Assembly (NCBI RefSeq): GCF_001591485.1
Contig: NZ_BCUZ01000003.1
Span: forward strand, 1-64,000
DNA length: 64,000 nucleotides
From: Neobacillus fumarioli NBRC 102428
GTDB taxonomy: Bacteria > Bacillota > Bacilli > Bacillales > Cytobacillaceae
Direction of reading: 5' to 3'
In this document: in pieces, positions 37,364 to 48,211 of the stretch
Layout of the letters: each line of letters opens with the position of its first letter
How positions within the stretch are numbered: position 1 is the stretch's first letter
The notes under the pieces: generated by a model
Seen by the model: the letters and a program-made list of their open reading frames with translations, nothing else
Told to the model about the DNA's origin: nothing
Database searches by the model: none
Translations under genes and position numbers: made by a program

Positions 37364-39703
37364 TTAAATTTCAACTGACACTTCTATTACATCATCAAAC
37401 CATACTTTTAACTCTCGATAGGATGAGAATAACAAGTCCTTTTCTAATGCAGATTGCTGCTGCTTTGCTTGAAAAGTTTGCGAATCAGTTAAATCTCGCT
37501 TCTGCGCTATCTTGTTTAATGAAATAAATCCATTGTCTATTGTAACAAATTCCAGTTCAGAAAACACCTTTGTCATGAAATAAATTGTTTCCCGCGACCA
37601 TCCGCGCTGTTTCGCCACATGATCTGCGTAACGTTTCAAGTCAATCGGGCCATATTTGGCGAGAAAGGCATAATACCACTTGAAGTGATCTCGGGTCGGA
37701 ATCATGCTGAAAAAATCACTGGTGTTTTTATAAAAATAAGCATAAATTCTTGCAGGTTGTTTCCCCTTCAACAGCTGAACAATCATGTCTTTTGAAGGGG
37801 GAAGGTCGAATAGCACAAGATTTGCAAGCCTGCAGTCGAAAGCCCGAGCCTCTGTCTCATTCTGAATTAGAATGGCTTCAAGGCTCGGGTTTGCCTTTAT
37901 TTTTTCAAAATAATCCTTATGAAAGATAATGACTTTACGGTTTTCACTTGGAACAGCCTGCTCAATCTTCTTCGTCCGCCACTGGCCGCGAAAATCGAAG
38001 AGCTGCCATGAATGAACAGCTAGATCTTGAATCATGATTTGCGGTTTACGCAAATTATTCCATTCATTAATTGATAATTCACCTATTAGGGAGATTTTCG
38101 CCGCCGGTGAAATTTCGTCCGCTAAAGTGCCTAAACCAAAGCCAACTCCATCAAGAGTTTCCCCATTTTCTTGAACGATCATCTTTAGATGGTTATGTTC
38201 ACTACCAATTTTTCTTATACTGGAAATTTCAACCTGATCTACTAATACCTTTGGCTTTGGATTATCTACACCAAACGGGGAAAGAAGTTTGACTTCTTCA
38301 AGTGCTGCTATCGTGATCGTTTCCAAATTTACTTTCTCATCAAGGGTTGTAATCGGAATAAAATCTTCTTCACTTAGGGTTTCAGCTGCCAACGTATTTA
38401 GACGAATGCGCAATTCATCGACATCATCAAGCTTCAATGTCATTCCTGCCGCCATCGGATGTCCGCCAAAATGGGGGAGAATATCTCGGCATGTTGAAAG
38501 GTTATGAAAAAGGTCAAAGCCTTGGATGCTTCGAGCCGATCCCTTCGCAAGTCCTTTATCACGATCAAAGCTTAAGACAATGACCGGCCGGTAAAATTTT
38601 TCAACAAGTCTTGACGCAACGATTCCGATTACACCGGCATTCCAGCCTTCTCTTCCAATCACAAGGACTTTATTTTCTGGGCCCGAATAGTGAGTTTCAA
38701 CTTCTTCTATTGCCTCAGCGGTAATCGTATTCACAATTTCCTGCCTTGTTTTATTTAAGACTTCTATTTCAGTGGCGAAAATTTCGGCTTCTTCGGGGTC
38801 ATCTGTCAAGAGAAGCCGAACTGCCAAATCTGCATCTTTTAGACGGCCTACAGCGTTAATCCTTGGTCCCAATGTAAAACCTATCGTCTCTTCATTGATG
38901 GTTAAGGGATCAATTCCCGCCGATTTAAAAATGGCTTTAAGGCCAATATTTTTCGTTGATCTCAATTGTTCAAGCCCTTTTTTGACAATTAAACGGTTCT
39001 CTCCTTTTAGAGAAACTAAATCAGCCACAGTGCCAATAACGGCAATTTCCAGCAAATGTTCCGGAGTTTTCCCATATAAGGCATGAGCTAATTTAAACGC
39101 TACCCCGACCCCTGCCAGTTCACGGAATGGATATGTGCTATCAGGGAGCTTTGGATGAATAATGGCCAAGGCTGTCGGTAGAACCGGCCCCGGTTCATGG
39201 TGATCCGTAATAATAAGGTCAAGCCCCAGTTCTTTGGCGACAGCTGCTTCGTGAACTGCTGCAATACCGTTATCAACGGTAATAATCAATGAAAATCCAT
39301 TTTCCTTTGCTTGCCGAAAGGCTTGTTCATTTGGTCCATAGCCTTCGGTGAATCTGTTTGGAATATAAAAATCAACCATTGCTCCCAAGTCAAGCAGTGT
39401 CAACATTAATAGCGATGTGCTGCTGATCCCGTCAGCATCATAATCTCCATAAATAAGAATGCGCTCATGGTGCTCGATCGCCTGTCGAATCCGGTTAACC
39501 GCCAGATCCATCCCTTTTAGCAAAAAAGGATCGTGAAAGTCATCTTTTCCAAATAAAAAATACCGTGCAGCGTCTACGGTATCTAATCCACGATTGACAA
39601 GTAATGATGCAGTTAGAGGTGTAATTTTCAGTTCATTTGCCAGCATCTGTACCAGATGTTGATCCGGCTTTCGAACAACCCATCTTGTTTTTGACTTTAA
39701 CAT
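37364..39703 (-). CDS. recJ: Single-stranded-DNA-specific exonuclease RecJ
   Basis: A 779-residue DHH-family 5'-3' exonuclease used in recombination and mismatch repair. Metal-binding motifs include IYGDYDADGISS and IITDHHEPG; the DHHA1 motif is FGGHPMAAGM. As usual in Bacillus, a long C-terminal extension follows the nuclease core. The start is the ATG in MLKSKTRWV; an in-frame upstream reading of 17 residues is unlikely. The site GAGGTG is 11 bases away, longer than ideal. Confidence 0.95.
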   Translation of the reverse strand: MLKSKTRWVVRKPDQHLVQMLANELKITPLTASLLVNRGLDTVDAARYFLFGKDDFHDPFLLKGMDLAVNRIRQAIEHHERILIYGDYDADGISSTSLLMLTLLDLGAMVDFYIPNRFTEGYGPNEQAFRQAKENGFSLIITVDNGIAAVHEAAVAKELGLDLIITDHHEPGPVLPTALAIIHPKLPDSTYPFRELAGVGVAFKLAHALYGKTPEHLLEIAVIGTVADLVSLKGENRLIVKKGLEQLRSTKNIGLKAIFKSAGIDPLTINEETIGFTLGPRINAVGRLKDADLAVRLLLTDDPEEAEIFATEIEVLNKTRQEIVNTITAEAIEEVETHYSGPENKVLVIGREGWNAGVIGIVASRLVEKFYRPVIVLSFDRDKGLAKGSARSIQGFDLFHNLSTCRDILPHFGGHPMAAGMTLKLDDVDELRIRLNTLAAETLSEEDFIPITTLDEKVNLETITIAALEEVKLLSPFGVDNPKPKVLVDQVEISSIRKIGSEHNHLKMIVQENGETLDGVGFGLGTLADEISPAAKISLIGELSINEWNNLRKPQIMIQDLAVHSWQLFDFRGQWRTKKIEQAVPSENRKVIIFHKDYFEKIKANPSLEAILIQNETEARAFDCRLANLVLFDLPPSKDMIVQLLKGKQPARIYAYFYKNTSDFFSMIPTRDHFKWYYAFLAKYGPIDLKRYADHVAKQRGWSRETIYFMTKVFSELEFVTIDNGFISLNKIAQKRDLTDSQTFQAKQQQSALEKDLLFSSYRELKVWFDDVIEVSVEI

Positions 39704-39769
39704 GCCTTTTCGTTCACCTCTTTTGACTTTCTTATTATACAGGAGCTTGTACAAGGTTTCAATTACAGG

Positions 39770-39801
39770 AATAAGAAAAACCGCAAGAATGTGCGGTTTT
39801 T
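39770..39801 (-). terminator. Terminator after secDF
   Basis: AAAAACCGCA/TGCGGTTTTT (39776-39785 with 39792-39801), ending in a T run on the minus strand. Confidence 0.9.
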
Positions 39802-39808
39802 CTCGCTA

Positions 39809-42076
39809 CTACACTTGCGGCTGGTCGGAAATTTTTCGTTTTGTTTTTACCGTTTTGATTACACCTTTTTTCTTCAATTCTCTTCCTTTAAACACTACCC
39901 ATAGACCGGAAGCGATAAAGACGGATGAATAGACACCCACCAATAAACCGATCAGTAAGGCAAAGGAGAAATTGCGAATGGCCGGGCTGCCGAAGATTAA
40001 CAAGGAAACAACTGTAATTAAGACCATTAATACCGTGTTCAATGACCTTGTTAAAGTTTGGCGGATACTGATATTCACCACATCGACGATATCTTGGAAT
40101 GTTTTCAGCCGTTTTTTCAAACGCATATTTTCACGGATCCGGTCAAATGTAACAATCGTATCATGGATCGAATATCCGACAATTGTTAAAACAGCCGCAA
40201 TAAAGTTCAAATCAACTTCCAGCCTTGTGATACTGAAAACAGCAACCATAAAGAAAGCGTCATGCAACATTGCAATCACTGCGGCAAGCGCCATAAAGAG
40301 TTCAAACCGAAATGTCAAGTAAAGAATCATGCCAATAGAAGCAATTAAGACAGCTTTAATGGCATTTTTCGCTAGCTCCCTTCCAATCGTCGGGGAAACT
40401 GTACTTACGTTTGGCTCTGTGCCATATTCGTTTTTAAGAGCGGTTTTTAAGTCGGCAATCTCATTTTTCGATAATACCCCTTTTAACCGGGCGGCTGCCA
40501 TTTCATTGTTCTTGCCTTCAAGTGTAATATCATCTGTTTGAATATGAAGTTTGTCAAATGAGCGTTTCACTTGTTCAGTTGTGAGCGGTGATTTTGCCAT
40601 GACTTCAATTCGCGTACCACTTGAAAAATCAATTGCAAGATTCAAACGGAAAATAACGAGAACCGCTAATCCAATTGCCAACAAGATTCCGGAGAAGGCG
40701 AAAAACATCTTTCTCATTTTCACAAAATCAAATCTGTCAAATCGGGTAGGAAGACTTAGGGTATCCACATTTTCTTCCATCTTATGAATTCTGAATTTAT
40801 GGACTCCAAACCATCCCGGTTTGTTTTTCAAGAAACCGCTTTTTACCCATAACCCGAGCAGGAAGCGGGAACCGTACACGGCTGTTAAAAAGCTCATGAA
40901 TACACTTAAAATAAGCATGGTCGCAAATCCTTTAACAGAACTTGTCCCGAAATAGAATAATACTGCAGCCGCGATAATCGTATTCAAATTGGAATCAAGA
41001 ATGGCCGTAAACGCATGTTTTTCACCGGCTTGGAAGGCAGCTTTAATCGATTTACCTAGCTTTATCTCTTCCTTGATCCGCTCATAGGTAATTATATTCG
41101 CATCCACCGCCATACCGACACCTAGGATCAGAGCCGCGATTCCCGGCAGTGTCAACACTGCATTCATCCAGTGGAAGACAAGCAAGACTAAATAGATATA
41201 GACGCTTAATGTGACAATGGCAATAAATCCCGGGAAGCGATAATACACAAGCATAAATAAATAAATAATTGCTATCCCGATAATGCCAGCAAAAATCGTA
41301 TCATGCAGTGCCTGTTGTCCAAACTTTGCACCGACAGAAGTTGAGTATATTTCCTTAAGTTTCACAGGCAAGGATCCAGCATTCAAAAGAGAAGCTAAAG
41401 TTTGTGCTTCTTTCGTTGTGAAATTCCCAACAATCGATACCGTATTTTGATTAAATACTTGGTTTACCGTTGGAGCAGACAAGTATTTTGGATGCTTCTT
41501 GCCAGCTTCCTTCTTAAAGGAGTCTTTTCCCTCCTGGAAGTCAAGCCAAATAACCAAAAGATTGTTCGGATATGGTTTGCTAGAGATCTCTTTCGTAACT
41601 TTTGCAAACTTTGCGGCACTCTTTAATGTCAGGGTTACACTTGGCTTGCCATCCTGGTCAAATGTTTGCTTTGCCCCCCCTTGCTTTAAATCCGAACCAT
41701 CCATCATAAGCTTATCATTGACATCACGGAAAGTAAGATTCGCCTGGGTCGATAAAATCTGCCGCGCTTGATTTTGGTCTTTAACACCGGCAAGCTGAAC
41801 ACGAATCCGATTATTTCCTTCAATTTGAATACTTGGTTCGCTTACCCCGAGAACATTGATCCGCTTATCGAGCGCTTCAGCTGTACTGGCCAAAACGGTT
41901 TTGTCAATTTTCTGCCCTTTCTTAGCAGGCTGGACCTGGTATAAAACCTCAAAACCACCTTGAAGGTCGAGTCCAAGATTAATATGTTTTAATATGTTCT
42001 GAGTCGTTCCCCCTATTGCCCCTCCCAAAAGCAGGACAATCAGGACAAACGCAATAATTCTGCTGCGCTTTACCAT
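39809..42076 (-). CDS. secDF: Fused protein-export membrane protein SecDF
   Basis: A 755-residue SecD-SecF fusion with two six-helix halves that uses the proton gradient to help SecYEG export. The SecD half has LGLDLQGGFEVLYQV and ALILGVGMAVDANIITYERIKEE. The SecF half begins near residue 455 with FRLNLAIDFSSGTRIEV and has VGYSIHDTIVTFDRIRE. The SecDF fusion is the Bacillus arrangement. Its own terminator follows. Confidence 0.97.
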   Translation of the reverse strand: MVKRSRIIAFVLIVLLLGGAIGGTTQNILKHINLGLDLQGGFEVLYQVQPAKKGQKIDKTVLASTAEALDKRINVLGVSEPSIQIEGNNRIRVQLAGVKDQNQARQILSTQANLTFRDVNDKLMMDGSDLKQGGAKQTFDQDGKPSVTLTLKSAAKFAKVTKEISSKPYPNNLLVIWLDFQEGKDSFKKEAGKKHPKYLSAPTVNQVFNQNTVSIVGNFTTKEAQTLASLLNAGSLPVKLKEIYSTSVGAKFGQQALHDTIFAGIIGIAIIYLFMLVYYRFPGFIAIVTLSVYIYLVLLVFHWMNAVLTLPGIAALILGVGMAVDANIITYERIKEEIKLGKSIKAAFQAGEKHAFTAILDSNLNTIIAAAVLFYFGTSSVKGFATMLILSVFMSFLTAVYGSRFLLGLWVKSGFLKNKPGWFGVHKFRIHKMEENVDTLSLPTRFDRFDFVKMRKMFFAFSGILLAIGLAVLVIFRLNLAIDFSSGTRIEVMAKSPLTTEQVKRSFDKLHIQTDDITLEGKNNEMAAARLKGVLSKNEIADLKTALKNEYGTEPNVSTVSPTIGRELAKNAIKAVLIASIGMILYLTFRFELFMALAAVIAMLHDAFFMVAVFSITRLEVDLNFIAAVLTIVGYSIHDTIVTFDRIRENMRLKKRLKTFQDIVDVVNISIRQTLTRSLNTVLMVLITVVSLLIFGSPAIRNFSFALLIGLLVGVYSSVFIASGLWVVFKGRELKKKGVIKTVKTKRKISDQPQV

Positions 42077-42199
42077 TATGTACTAAATTCCTCCTTAGTG
42101 CGCACTGCCGGCATTTTGCATACCAGCCTTATTAAAAAAGTCACTGCCTTCATTATGGAATAAGAGTGAAAGCCTGTCAATTTGCGAGGTAAATGAATC

Positions 42200-42493
42200 T
42201 TACTTCAATAGCTCTTTCCATTCATTTTCATCATCCATTGAAAACTCTGTCGATTTATATGACTCGATCGCCGCATAGCTAATGAAATCGCTTACCTTAA
42301 TAGTTAGAATATCTTGGATAATTTGATGAAGTTTTGGCTCATCCTTTGCCTTTTTCCACTTTTTCTTAATTAAAAATTCCCAAAGTTCAGTTTCTGTTAT
42401 CGAATCATAACCAAGCAAACGAAACTCTTCCAGTTTACTGGATAAAACTGGCTGTACTTGTAAGCGAAACGATTCATACACACTTTGTTCCAC
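42200..42493 (-). CDS. comN: Post-transcriptional regulator ComN
   Basis: A 97-residue, mostly helical protein of the ComN (YrzD) family, in the same place next to secDF and spoVB as in B. subtilis. ComN there controls comE mRNA level and interacts with DivIVA. Stretches such as ITETELWEFLIKKKW and SDFISYAAIESYKS fit the family. No membrane segment. It is read divergently from spoVB. Confidence 0.85.
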   Translation of the reverse strand: MEQSVYESFRLQVQPVLSSKLEEFRLLGYDSITETELWEFLIKKKWKKAKDEPKLHQIIQDILTIKVSDFISYAAIESYKSTEFSMDDENEWKELLK

Positions 42494-42609
42494 TTTAGCT
42501 CCCCCCTTTTTTTCTCGAAAAGCAATTACTGGTTGTCATGCTTTGTCCATTTCCATGCATATAGTTAATTGTATATGATATCGCCTAATTTGAGAAGGTG
42601 GGAAGGAGC

Positions 42610-44163
42610 ATGTCGAAGTTTTTAAAAGGGACTTTCATCCTATTAATTGCAGGTTTTATTACAAGAATTCTTGGATTTATTAATCGGATTGTCATCGCGC
42701 GCTGTATTGGCGAGGAAGGGGTCGGCCTTTACATGATGGCATTTCCGACATTTATTCTAGTGGTAACGATCACACAAATGGGACTTCCGGTTGCCATTTC
42801 AAAAAATGTCGCTGAAGCTGAAGCAAAAGGAGATTTTGCGGAAATCAAAAAAATTTTGGTCGTTTCGCTGGCCTTGACCATTGGTTTATCGGTTATTTTT
42901 ACACCAGCATTACTCTTACTTGCCCCTTTCCTTTCTACAACCCTTTTTACAGACCAAAGAATTTATTATCCTTTAATGGCAATTGCACCAGTGATCCCGG
43001 TTATTGCGGTTTCTTCTGTTTTAAGGGGCTACTTCCAAGGACGGCAAAATATGCGGCCGGCGGCGAACTCGCAAATACTGGAACAATTAGTGAGAATCAC
43101 ATTAATTGCAGTCATGACAAAAGCCTTTATTCCATATGGCATTGAATATGCTGCGGCAGCTGCCATGGTGTCTTCGGTCATTGGAGAACTTGTTTCACTT
43201 GCTTATTTAATGACAACCTTTAAATTAAAAAAACGTTTTAAACTTCGAAATAACTTTTTTCAATTTGTTCAGTCAGGAAAGGAAACATTCCATAATCTAA
43301 TGGAAATTGCTATCCCTTCCATGGGCAGCAGGATGATCGGCTCTGTTTCCTGGTTTTTTGAACCGATTGTCGTTGCCCATAGTTTGGCGATTGCTGGTGT
43401 TATTGCCGCGGAGGCAACGAAACAATATGGTGCCTTAACTGGATACGCACTGCCGCTGTTAATGCTGCCGTCATTCGTCACCTTTTCACTCGCAACTTCG
43501 CTTGTCCCTGCGATCAGCGAAGCCAATTCGCGCAATAATCAAAAATTGATTGAGTACCGCCTTCAGGAAGCGTTAAGGTTTGTATTTTTAACCGGCGGAC
43601 TGGCTGTGATTGTTCTATATGTTTTGGCTGACCCCTTGATGCAGATCATGTATGGTTCCACAAATGGTTCCTATTTTATCCGGGTGATGGCGCCATTCTT
43701 TTTATTTTATTATTATCAAGGCCCGCTGCAAGCCGTGCTGCAAGCATTAAATCTGGCAAGGGCTGCGATGATTAATAGTTTAATTGGTGCGGTTGTGAAA
43801 ACGGCCGTCATCTTTTTACTTGCCTCCCAGGCTGCGTTTGGCATAACCGGTGCTGCATTGGGGATTGTTATTGGCTTCGTCGTCGTCACTGCCCTGCATT
43901 TTGCCACTGTCATCAAAAAAGTTTCTTTCACCTTTTACATCCGCGATTATGTAAAGGGATTTCTTGCGATGGGAGCTTCAGGTTATATAGGCTGGTGGCT
44001 GCTTGACAATATCCAGCTTGATGAGCCGTTGCTCACGAGATTATTCATTTCCCTGTGCGGCATGACGCTATCCTATACAGTGTTATTACTCATTTTGGGA
44101 CTGATTAAGAAAGATGATTTAAAACGCATTCCATGGATCGGGAAATTTTTTTCTGCTGCTTAA
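42610..44163 (+). CDS. spoVB: Stage V sporulation protein B (SpoVB)
   Basis: A 517-residue polytopic membrane protein of the MATE/MurJ (MOP) superfamily, with about 14 helices from FILLIAGFITRILGF onward. In B. subtilis it is needed for spore cortex synthesis and is thought to move lipid-linked precursors. The ATG is chosen over a GTG 12 bases upstream, since GAAGGTGGG then lies at 8-9 bases. Length agrees with B. subtilis SpoVB. Confidence 0.93.
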   Translation: MSKFLKGTFILLIAGFITRILGFINRIVIARCIGEEGVGLYMMAFPTFILVVTITQMGLPVAISKNVAEAEAKGDFAEIKKILVVSLALTIGLSVIFTPALLLLAPFLSTTLFTDQRIYYPLMAIAPVIPVIAVSSVLRGYFQGRQNMRPAANSQILEQLVRITLIAVMTKAFIPYGIEYAAAAAMVSSVIGELVSLAYLMTTFKLKKRFKLRNNFFQFVQSGKETFHNLMEIAIPSMGSRMIGSVSWFFEPIVVAHSLAIAGVIAAEATKQYGALTGYALPLLMLPSFVTFSLATSLVPAISEANSRNNQKLIEYRLQEALRFVFLTGGLAVIVLYVLADPLMQIMYGSTNGSYFIRVMAPFFLFYYYQGPLQAVLQALNLARAAMINSLIGAVVKTAVIFLLASQAAFGITGAALGIVIGFVVVTALHFATVIKKVSFTFYIRDYVKGFLAMGASGYIGWWLLDNIQLDEPLLTRLFISLCGMTLSYTVLLLILGLIKKDDLKRIPWIGKFFSAA

Positions 44164-44165
44164 AG

Positions 44166-44186
44166 GACGCGCCAATGGAGCGCGTC
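44166..44186. terminator. Hairpin between convergent spoVB and yrbG
   Basis: GACGCGC/GCGCGTC (44166-44172 with 44180-44186), lying between the two stop codons. The T tail is weak on both strands, so termination strength is uncertain. Confidence 0.55.
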
Positions 44187-44842
44187 TATTCATCTTTCAT
44201 ATCGATAAAAAATTCACCGTTTTCATAACTGCAGAAGGATATCTTCTTTAAGTCGCGGTATCCACGTTTCTTTAGTTCCTGGCGCAGCCAGAAATTCGTT
44301 TTATGAATCGTCTTCAGATTTTCTTCTTCGATCACCCCATCAATAATTAAAGGGATCGTAATATCACCGCCCGAGGGATGTTGCTCATTTTGCTGTTTCT
44401 TCAGGACAGATAAGCTGCCGGATGATTCTAATATGGCAAACTCGACGTCTGTAATGCTGCGAACATCTTTCTCTCTTAATTGGGTCATTAAATCATCAAA
44501 GTTATAACGCTGTTTGCGCATCACTTCTTCATCTATTTTCCCCTTGTTGATAATAATGCTCGGTTTTCCGTCAACAAAATCACGGAATTTTTTGCTTTTA
44601 AGTGAAACAAGCGCCATTAAAATTTGAATAAACATTAATAAGACCATCGGCAAAATTGCGTGAAAAACTTTCACTTTTGGCCGCTCAATCGCGACAACTG
44701 CCAATTCGCCAATCATCACAAATACGACAAGATCAAGGATGCTTAATTCCCCTATTTCCCGTTTTCCCATCAGGCGGAAAATTCCCAAAATCAGAATATA
44801 AAAAATAAGTGTACGTAATGCAATTGTTATATATTCTTCCAC
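44186..44842 (-). CDS. DUF421 membrane protein (YrbG-like)
   Basis: A 218-residue protein with three N-terminal membrane helices and a C-terminal cytosolic DUF421/YetF-type domain (GKPSIIINKGKID, NFDDLMTQLREKDVRSITDVEFAILESSG). The function of the family is poorly known. The start is a GTG behind AAAGGAG at 9 bases, which gives exactly the length of B. subtilis YrbG; the longer frame from 44968 has no ribosome binding site. Confidence 0.87.
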   Translation of the reverse strand: MEEYITIALRTLIFYILILGIFRLMGKREIGELSILDLVVFVMIGELAVVAIERPKVKVFHAILPMVLLMFIQILMALVSLKSKKFRDFVDGKPSIIINKGKIDEEVMRKQRYNFDDLMTQLREKDVRSITDVEFAILESSGSLSVLKKQQNEQHPSGGDITIPLIIDGVIEEENLKTIHKTNFWLRQELKKRGYRDLKKISFCSYENGEFFIDMKDE

Positions 44843-45007
44843 ACTCAACCGCTCCTTTAGTTCAATCACCTTTATTATTCGCAATTGGAAAGAAAAAAAT
44901 TTAAAAAGTTTGCTTCTACTTTTATAGATAACCGAATACGCTTGTACTAGGAAAAAAACTGCCGTCAAGGCTCGTACTGTCAGGGAGTTAAAAAGGGGGA
45001 GAGAAAC

Positions 45008-45394
45008 ATCGAATCGAGAAGTTTTGGTACATCGGTTTTATACGGGTTAATTTTTATTTTTGCCTTCGCAGCCATTTGTAGTCTGATTATTTCCCTAATC
45101 CTTAAATTTACTTCAACAAGGGAATCATCGCTGCAATACATTATTACCGTCATTTCATTTATAGCTTTATTCGGAGGCGGTTTCCTATCCGGTGGGAAGC
45201 GAAAAGAGAAGGGCTGGCTGATCGGGGGGGCAACTGGGCTGATTTATTCACTTATCGTCTTTTTATTTCAATACCTGGGCTATGATAAGCTGTTTGATGC
45301 CGAACAGATCATCTATCACATTTGTTATATTTTGATCGCTATGATGGGAGGAATTCTAGGGGTTAATCTTTCATCCAATTCACGGTCAGCTTAA
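45008..45394 (+). CDS. TIGR04086-type membrane protein (YrzE-like) with an AUC start
   Basis: A 128-residue protein with about four hydrophobic helices (VLYGLIFIFAFAAICSLI, YIITVISFIALFGGGFLSG, GLIYSLIVFLF, ICYILIAMMGGILGV). It matches the small YrzE/TIGR04086 family that sits here in Bacillus. The frame is intact to TAA, but no in-frame ATG, GTG or TTG lies between the upstream TAG (about 44950) and the conserved N-terminus. The first codon 6 bases after GGGGGAG is ATC, where relatives have ATG. Either translation starts at AUC or the start has been lost by mutation or a sequence error. Confidence 0.75.
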   Translation: MESRSFGTSVLYGLIFIFAFAAICSLIISLILKFTSTRESSLQYIITVISFIALFGGGFLSGGKRKEKGWLIGGATGLIYSLIVFLFQYLGYDKLFDAEQIIYHICYILIAMMGGILGVNLSSNSRSA

Positions 45395-45397
45395 TAG

Positions 45398-45436
45398 AAA
45401 AAAGGAAGCCGAATTTAACAAAACCGGCTTCCCTCT
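45398..45436. terminator. Bidirectional terminator between yrzE-like gene and yajC
   Basis: GGAAGCCG/CGGCTTCC (45404-45411 with 45425-45432). The minus strand continues into TTTTTTC, the plus strand into CTCTTTC. It serves the two convergent genes. Confidence 0.85.
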
Positions 45437-45440
45437 TTCA

Positions 45441-45752
45441 TTACTCTTTTTCTAATTTAACTTCTTTTGTATCTTTTACTTCTTTGACTTCTTTTGATTC
45501 GGTTACTTCACGAATTGCACTTCGATCATAAGTCAGACGGCTGCCATCTCCGCATCTGATCACAACCTTTTTGTCATCAAGAGAGTCGATGATGCCATGC
45601 AATCCGCCAATGGTGACGATTTTATCACCTTTTTTCAATGAGCTTTGCATTTGCTGCACTGACTTTTGACGCTTTTGCTGCGGGCGAAGTAGTAAGAAAT
45701 AAAACAATACAAACATTAAAATTAATGGAATGAGTGTACCAATTCCTTGCAT
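45441..45752 (-). CDS. yajC: Preprotein translocase accessory subunit YajC
   Basis: A 103-residue protein with one N-terminal membrane helix (IGTLIPLILMFVLFYFLLLRP) and a cytosolic YajC domain (QSSLKKGDKIVTIGGLHGII). It associates with SecDF in other bacteria. The C-terminus ends in a low-complexity series of KEV/KDT/KEV tripeptides. The start is the ATG behind GGAGG; the one 18 bases upstream overlaps that site. Upstream is tgt, 27 bases away. Confidence 0.93.
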   Translation of the reverse strand: MQGIGTLIPLILMFVLFYFLLLRPQQKRQKSVQQMQSSLKKGDKIVTIGGLHGIIDSLDDKKVVIRCGDGSRLTYDRSAIREVTESKEVKEVKDTKEVKLEKE

Positions 45753-45779
45753 TTTGTTCCCTCCTTTCAAATGTCTCTA

Positions 45780-46961
<1,182 letters not shown>

Positions 46962-47987
46962 CTATATAATGAACATCGCATCGCCAAAGCTAAAGAAACG
47001 ATATCGCTCTTTTACTGCCGTATTGTAGGCATGCAAGATATTCTCTCTGCCAGCTAATGCACTAACAAGCATAATTAACGTTGATTTTGGCAGATGGAAA
47101 TTGGTAATCAAGCCGTCTATTGCTTTATATTCATAGCCTGGATAAATAAAAATATCGGTCCAGCCGCTTGCCTCAGTAAACATGCTGTGTTTTGCGGCAA
47201 TGGTTTCCAGTGTTCTTGTCGAAGTCGTTCCAACAGCAATAATCCTTCCGCCCTTTTCCCTAACATTATTCAGCAATTTAGCCGTTTCCGCCGTCATTTG
47301 ATAAAACTCGGCATGCATCTCGTGGCCTTCAATATCCTCTACATTTACAGGCCTGAATGTACCGAGCCCGACATGTAAGGTAATAAAGGCAATGTGAACA
47401 CCCTTTGCTTTGATCTCTTCCAAAAGCTCTTCCGTAAAATGAAGGCCGGCTGTCGGCGCCGCTGCGGAACCAAGTTCGCGGGCGTAAACAGTCTGATAAC
47501 GATCCCGGTCTTCGAGCTGTTCTTTAATATAAGGAGGCAGAGGCATTTCCCCGAGCTGGTCAAGCACTTCATAAAAGATACCATCATAAATAAATTTGAA
47601 TGTTCTTCCTCCATGATCGGCAGTGCCTGTACAAACTGCTTTCAAAAGGCCATTTCCAAAATCAAGTTCAGTTCCTTCCTGAACTCTTTTTGCAGGTTTT
47701 ACTAATGTTTCCCATTCGTCACCTTCGAGTTGTTTCAAGAGCAGAACTTCAATTTTCGCACCCGTATCTTTTTTGACACCAAAAAGGCGTGCAGGGAGAA
47801 CCTTCGTGTCATTTAGAACAAGGCAATCCCCTTCACGCAAATATTCCGTAATATGTTTAAATACTTCATGTTTAATTTCGCCCGTTTCCTTATTTAAAAT
47901 CATCAATCTGCTGTCAGAGCGGTTCTTTAACGGAACTTGGGCAATTAATTCTTCCGGTAAGTCAAAATCAAAAATATCTAGTTTCAT
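46962..47987 (-). CDS. queA: S-adenosylmethionine:tRNA ribosyltransferase-isomerase QueA
   Basis: A 341-residue enzyme that builds epoxyqueuosine by transferring the ribosyl part of SAM to preQ1 in tRNA. Begins [19 protein letters not shown] and has [27 protein letters not shown] and [15 protein letters not shown], all family hallmarks. The start was trimmed by 78 bases from the longest frame, to the ATG behind AGGATGTAGG. queA, tgt and yajC form a unit, as in B. subtilis. Confidence 0.96.
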   Translation of the reverse strand: MKLDIFDFDLPEELIAQVPLKNRSDSRLMILNKETGEIKHEVFKHITEYLREGDCLVLNDTKVLPARLFGVKKDTGAKIEVLLLKQLEGDEWETLVKPAKRVQEGTELDFGNGLLKAVCTGTADHGGRTFKFIYDGIFYEVLDQLGEMPLPPYIKEQLEDRDRYQTVYARELGSAAAPTAGLHFTEELLEEIKAKGVHIAFITLHVGLGTFRPVNVEDIEGHEMHAEFYQMTAETAKLLNNVREKGGRIIAVGTTSTRTLETIAAKHSMFTEASGWTDIFIYPGYEYKAIDGLITNFHLPKSTLIMLVSALAGRENILHAYNTAVKERYRFFSFGDAMFII

Positions 47988-48004
47988 CTTCCTACATCCT
48001 ATCT

Positions 48005-48211
48005 TTAACGAAATCTTCCAATAAAGTGAAAAATAAGCGACAGTACAATGCTGATGATTATACAAGTGACAATCGGAAAGTAAAAGGTTGTATTTCCTTT
48101 TTTAACTAATATATCACCAGGAAGTTTTCCAAGATGGAAAATCGGCATCAACAAACCGATGAAAAAAATAATAGCACCAATAATCATGAGCGTTTTCGAA
48201 AAGGTTGTCAA
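48005..48211 (-). CDS. DUF2905 small membrane protein
   Basis: A 68-residue protein with two membrane helices ([18 protein letters not shown] and [17 protein letters not shown]) flanking the conserved [20 protein letters not shown] loop of DUF2905. Function unknown. It overlaps the ruvB stop by 4 bases and lies 17 bases before queA, so it is part of the ruvAB-queA-tgt-yajC cluster, as YrzS in B. subtilis. Confidence 0.88.
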   Translation of the reverse strand: MTTFSKTLMIIGAIIFFIGLLMPIFHLGKLPGDILVKKGNTTFYFPIVTCIIISIVLSLIFHFIGRFR

